Source: a bacterium (GTDB lineage Bacteria; Elusimicrobiota; Elusimicrobia; Elusimicrobiales; UBA9959). Taken from it: a stretch of DNA of 6,511 nt. The translations under genes and the position numbers were made by a program. The notes under the pieces were generated by a model. It was not told where the DNA came from, made no database searches, and saw nothing but the letters and a program-made list of their open reading frames with translations. The stretch covers positions 1 through 6,511 of the forward strand of contig JAJZVJ010000147.1 in NCBI GenBank assembly GCA_021845705.1. Reading direction: 5' to 3'. This document shows, piece by piece, positions 4,912-6,511 of the stretch (position 1 is its first letter; each line of letters begins with the position of its first letter).

Positions 4912-6369
4912 ATGCTCCAAGACAATATCCAGCTGGGTCTCACCTTCGACGATGTTCTTTTGCTCCCCGCGAAGTCTTCCGTGCTCCCTAAGCAGACGGG
5001 CGTTCAGACGCGCCTGACCGCTAAAATAACCCTTAATATCCCGCTCATCTCGGCCGCCATGGACACGGTGACCGAATCCGCCCTCGCCATAGCGATGGCG
5101 CGCGAAGGCGGCCTGGGGATAATACACCGCGCTATGCCCGCGCACCAGCAGGCGCTCGAAGTGGCCAAGGTGAAGAAGCACGAGAGCGGCGTGATCACCA
5201 GCCCCGTCACCATCTCCCCCGACGAGACCTTGAAAGACGCACTGGAGCTTATGCGCAAGCACGGGATCTCCGGGCTGGTCGTGGTCTCGCGGGGCAAACT
5301 CGCCGGCATACTCACCAACCGGGACCTGCATTTCGCCAAGGACCTGGATAAAAAAGTTTCTTCCGCCATGACGAAAAAACTTGTGGTCGCCCCCGTAGGG
5401 ACCACGCTTGAGCGGGCCGAGAAACTTCTGTACGAGCACAGGATAGAGAAACTGCCGCTGGTGGACAAGAATTATCAGCTCAGGGGCCTCATTACCACCC
5501 GGGATATGATGAATACCAAGGATTATCCCAATGCCTGCAAGGACAGGGCCGGGCGCCTCCGGGTGGGCGCGGCGATAGGGGCGGGGGAAGCGGCGGTGGA
5601 ACGCGCCGGGGAACTTGTAAAGGCCGGCGCCGACGTGATAGCGCTGGATACCGCGCACGGCCATTCCGAGTCCGTCCTTAAGACGCTTAAAGCCGTGAAG
5701 CGCAAATTCGGCGTGGAAGTAATAGCCGGGAACGTGGCCACTTACGAGGGCGCGCTGGACCTTATCAAAGCCGGCGCCGACGCCATAAAGGTGGGCATCG
5801 GCCCGGGCTCCATCTGCACCACCCGCATAATCTCCGGGGTGGGCGTGCCGCAGCTGACCGCGATAAAGGACTGCTGCAGGGCCGCTTCAAAGCGCGGCAT
5901 CCCGGTCATCGCTGACGGCGGGATAAAGTTTTCCGGAGACATAACCAAGGCCATAGCCGCCGGCGCGGACTGCGTCATGCTCGGCACGCTTTTGGCCGGA
6001 ACCCAGGAAGCTCCCGGCGATATAATCCTCTACCACGGACGCAGTTACAAAGCCTACCGCGGTATGGGGTCGGTGGGCGCGATGGAGGCCGGCTCCAAGG
6101 ACCGCTACGGCCAGGCCGGGGTGGAAAAAGAGAAGCTGGTGCCGGAAGGCATAGAGGGGCAGGTTCCTTACAAAGGTTCGGTGGCGGATATAGTGCACCA
6201 GCTCATAGGCGGGCTGCGCTCGGGCCTGGGCTACTGCGGCGCCAGGAACCTGGCGGAGCTGCGGAAAAAAGCCCGCTTCGTGCGCATCTCCGGAGCGGGG
6301 CTGAAGGAAAGCCACGTACACGACGTGAAGGTCACCAAGGAAACCCCGAACTACGCGATCAACGACTGA
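4912..6369 (+). CDS. guaB: IMP dehydrogenase, complete
   Basis: IMP dehydrogenase oxidises IMP to XMP with NAD+, the committed step of guanine nucleotide synthesis, as a cytoplasmic tetramer or octamer. The 485 residues match the usual bacterial length. The N-terminus has the typical L-T-F-D-D-V-L-L-L-P (10-19) and S-A-A-M-D-T-V-T-E (47-55). Two CBS motifs form an inserted Bateman module at about 93-205 (for example G-I-L-T-N-R-D-L and G-L-I-T-T-R-D-M). The catalytic loop is G-P-G-S-I-C-T-T-R (297-305) with nucleophile C302, and the mobile flap carries the Arg-Tyr pair in S-K-D-R-Y-G (395-400). D-T-A-H-G (246-250), A-D-G-G-I-K (334-339) and E-G-I-E-G-Q-V-P-Y-K-G (412-422) are family landmarks. 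AAGGAGG (4894-4900) is 11 bases before the ATG, a long but acceptable spacing. The Bateman module is where purine nucleotides usually regulate the enzyme. Everything needed for activity appears intact. Confidence 0.98.
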   Translation: MLQDNIQLGLTFDDVLLLPAKSSVLPKQTGVQTRLTAKITLNIPLISAAMDTVTESALAIAMAREGGLGIIHRAMPAHQQALEVAKVKKHESGVITSPVTISPDETLKDALELMRKHGISGLVVVSRGKLAGILTNRDLHFAKDLDKKVSSAMTKKLVVAPVGTTLERAEKLLYEHRIEKLPLVDKNYQLRGLITTRDMMNTKDYPNACKDRAGRLRVGAAIGAGEAAVERAGELVKAGADVIALDTAHGHSESVLKTLKAVKRKFGVEVIAGNVATYEGALDLIKAGADAIKVGIGPGSICTTRIISGVGVPQLTAIKDCCRAASKRGIPVIADGGIKFSGDITKAIAAGADCVMLGTLLAGTQEAPGDIILYHGRSYKAYRGMGSVGAMEAGSKDRYGQAGVEKEKLVPEGIEGQVPYKGSVADIVHQLIGGLRSGLGYCGARNLAELRKKARFVRISGAGLKESHVHDVKVTKETPNYAIND

Positions 6370-6386
6370 ACAGCCGGGGGAAATGG

Positions 6387-6420
6387 AAAAGGACGGCGGG
6401 AAAACCGCTGTCCTTTTTTT
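6387..6420 (+). terminator. strong intrinsic terminator of guaB
   Basis: GGACGGCGG (6391-6399) pairs with CCGCTGTCC (6405-6413) over nine pairs with one G-U wobble and a GAAAA loop. Upstream AAAA (6387-6390) can extend the stem into the T-tract TTTTTTT (6414-6420). It starts 17 bases after the guaB TGA. The terminator is also the apparent landing site of the group II intron that follows two bases after the T-tract. Confidence 0.93.
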
Positions 6421-6422
6421 AT

Positions 6423-6511
6423 GTGCGCGCGGCATGCGCGCACGCTTGGGGGTGAAAGTCCCCTACGGGGGTTGATAGAACCTACTGTTAGCCAAAGGCA
6501 AGGGTGTCCGC
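6423..6511 (+). mobile_element. 5' end of a class C group II intron (continues past window)
   Basis: The segment begins GTGCG, the 5' splice-site consensus of bacterial group II introns. Positions 6423-6430 pair with 6436-6443 (eight pairs) around a GGCAT loop. Next comes a GGGTGAAAGTCCC block (6450-6462), then GTTAGCCAAAGGCAAGGG (6487-6504) and TGTCCGC at the window end. From memory, the Oceanobacillus iheyensis class C intron has the same order: GUGUGC, a GGCAU loop, GGGUGAGAGUCCC, GUUAGCC, GCAAGGGUGUCCG. These are parts of domain I of the ribozyme. Class C introns typically insert straight after intrinsic terminators, as here. The rest of the ribozyme and any intron-encoded reverse transcriptase/maturase would lie beyond the window, so completeness and mobility cannot be judged. 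Confidence 0.87.

Overview
The window is a GC-rich bacterial chromosomal segment. Shine-Dalgarno-led genes, intrinsic terminators and Sec-type signal peptides on two proteins point to a bacterium that exports proteins, probably with a Gram-negative style envelope. The phylum cannot be fixed from sequence alone. A high-GC member of Elusimicrobiota or a deltaproteobacterium-like lineage would fit, but this is a weak guess.

Layout: (1) 1-1249, the 3' three quarters of guaA (GMP synthase), with an in-frame TAA at 17-19 exactly where the family has the Glu of its R-E-(Y/F)-G motif. (2) 1250-1409, an intergenic region with a candidate promoter followed at once by two tandem TTGAC-N4-GTCAA-type dyads. 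(3) 1410-2396, a secreted HEXXH zinc metallopeptidase-like protein, whose frame continues in coding-like sequence past its TAA to a TGA at 2478-2480, just before a terminator. (4) 2496-2528, a hairpin that works as a terminator on both strands, shared with the convergent minus-strand FecR-domain gene (3426-2605). (5) 3427-4140, about 700 bases without a convincing gene; its right end holds a perfect TATAAT, a terminator-like hairpin and a long possible leader. (6) 4141-4701, an unrecognised polytopic membrane protein of 186 residues. (7) 4912-6369, a complete guaB (IMP dehydrogenase), followed by a strong intrinsic terminator. (8) 6423 to the window end, the 5' end of a group II intron of class C (bacterial IIC) type, sitting directly after the guaB terminator T-tract, as this class typically does.

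GuaB (IMP to XMP) and GuaA (XMP to GMP) are consecutive enzymes of guanine nucleotide synthesis. Here they lie on the same strand but are separated by about 3.7 kb holding two envelope-type genes and a membrane protein gene, so they are unlikely to be one simple operon. I see no CRISPR array, tRNA, rRNA or insertion sequence. The most notable signals are the group II intron end, the broken guaA reading frame, the tandem operator-like dyads, and the coding-like tail behind the metallopeptidase.
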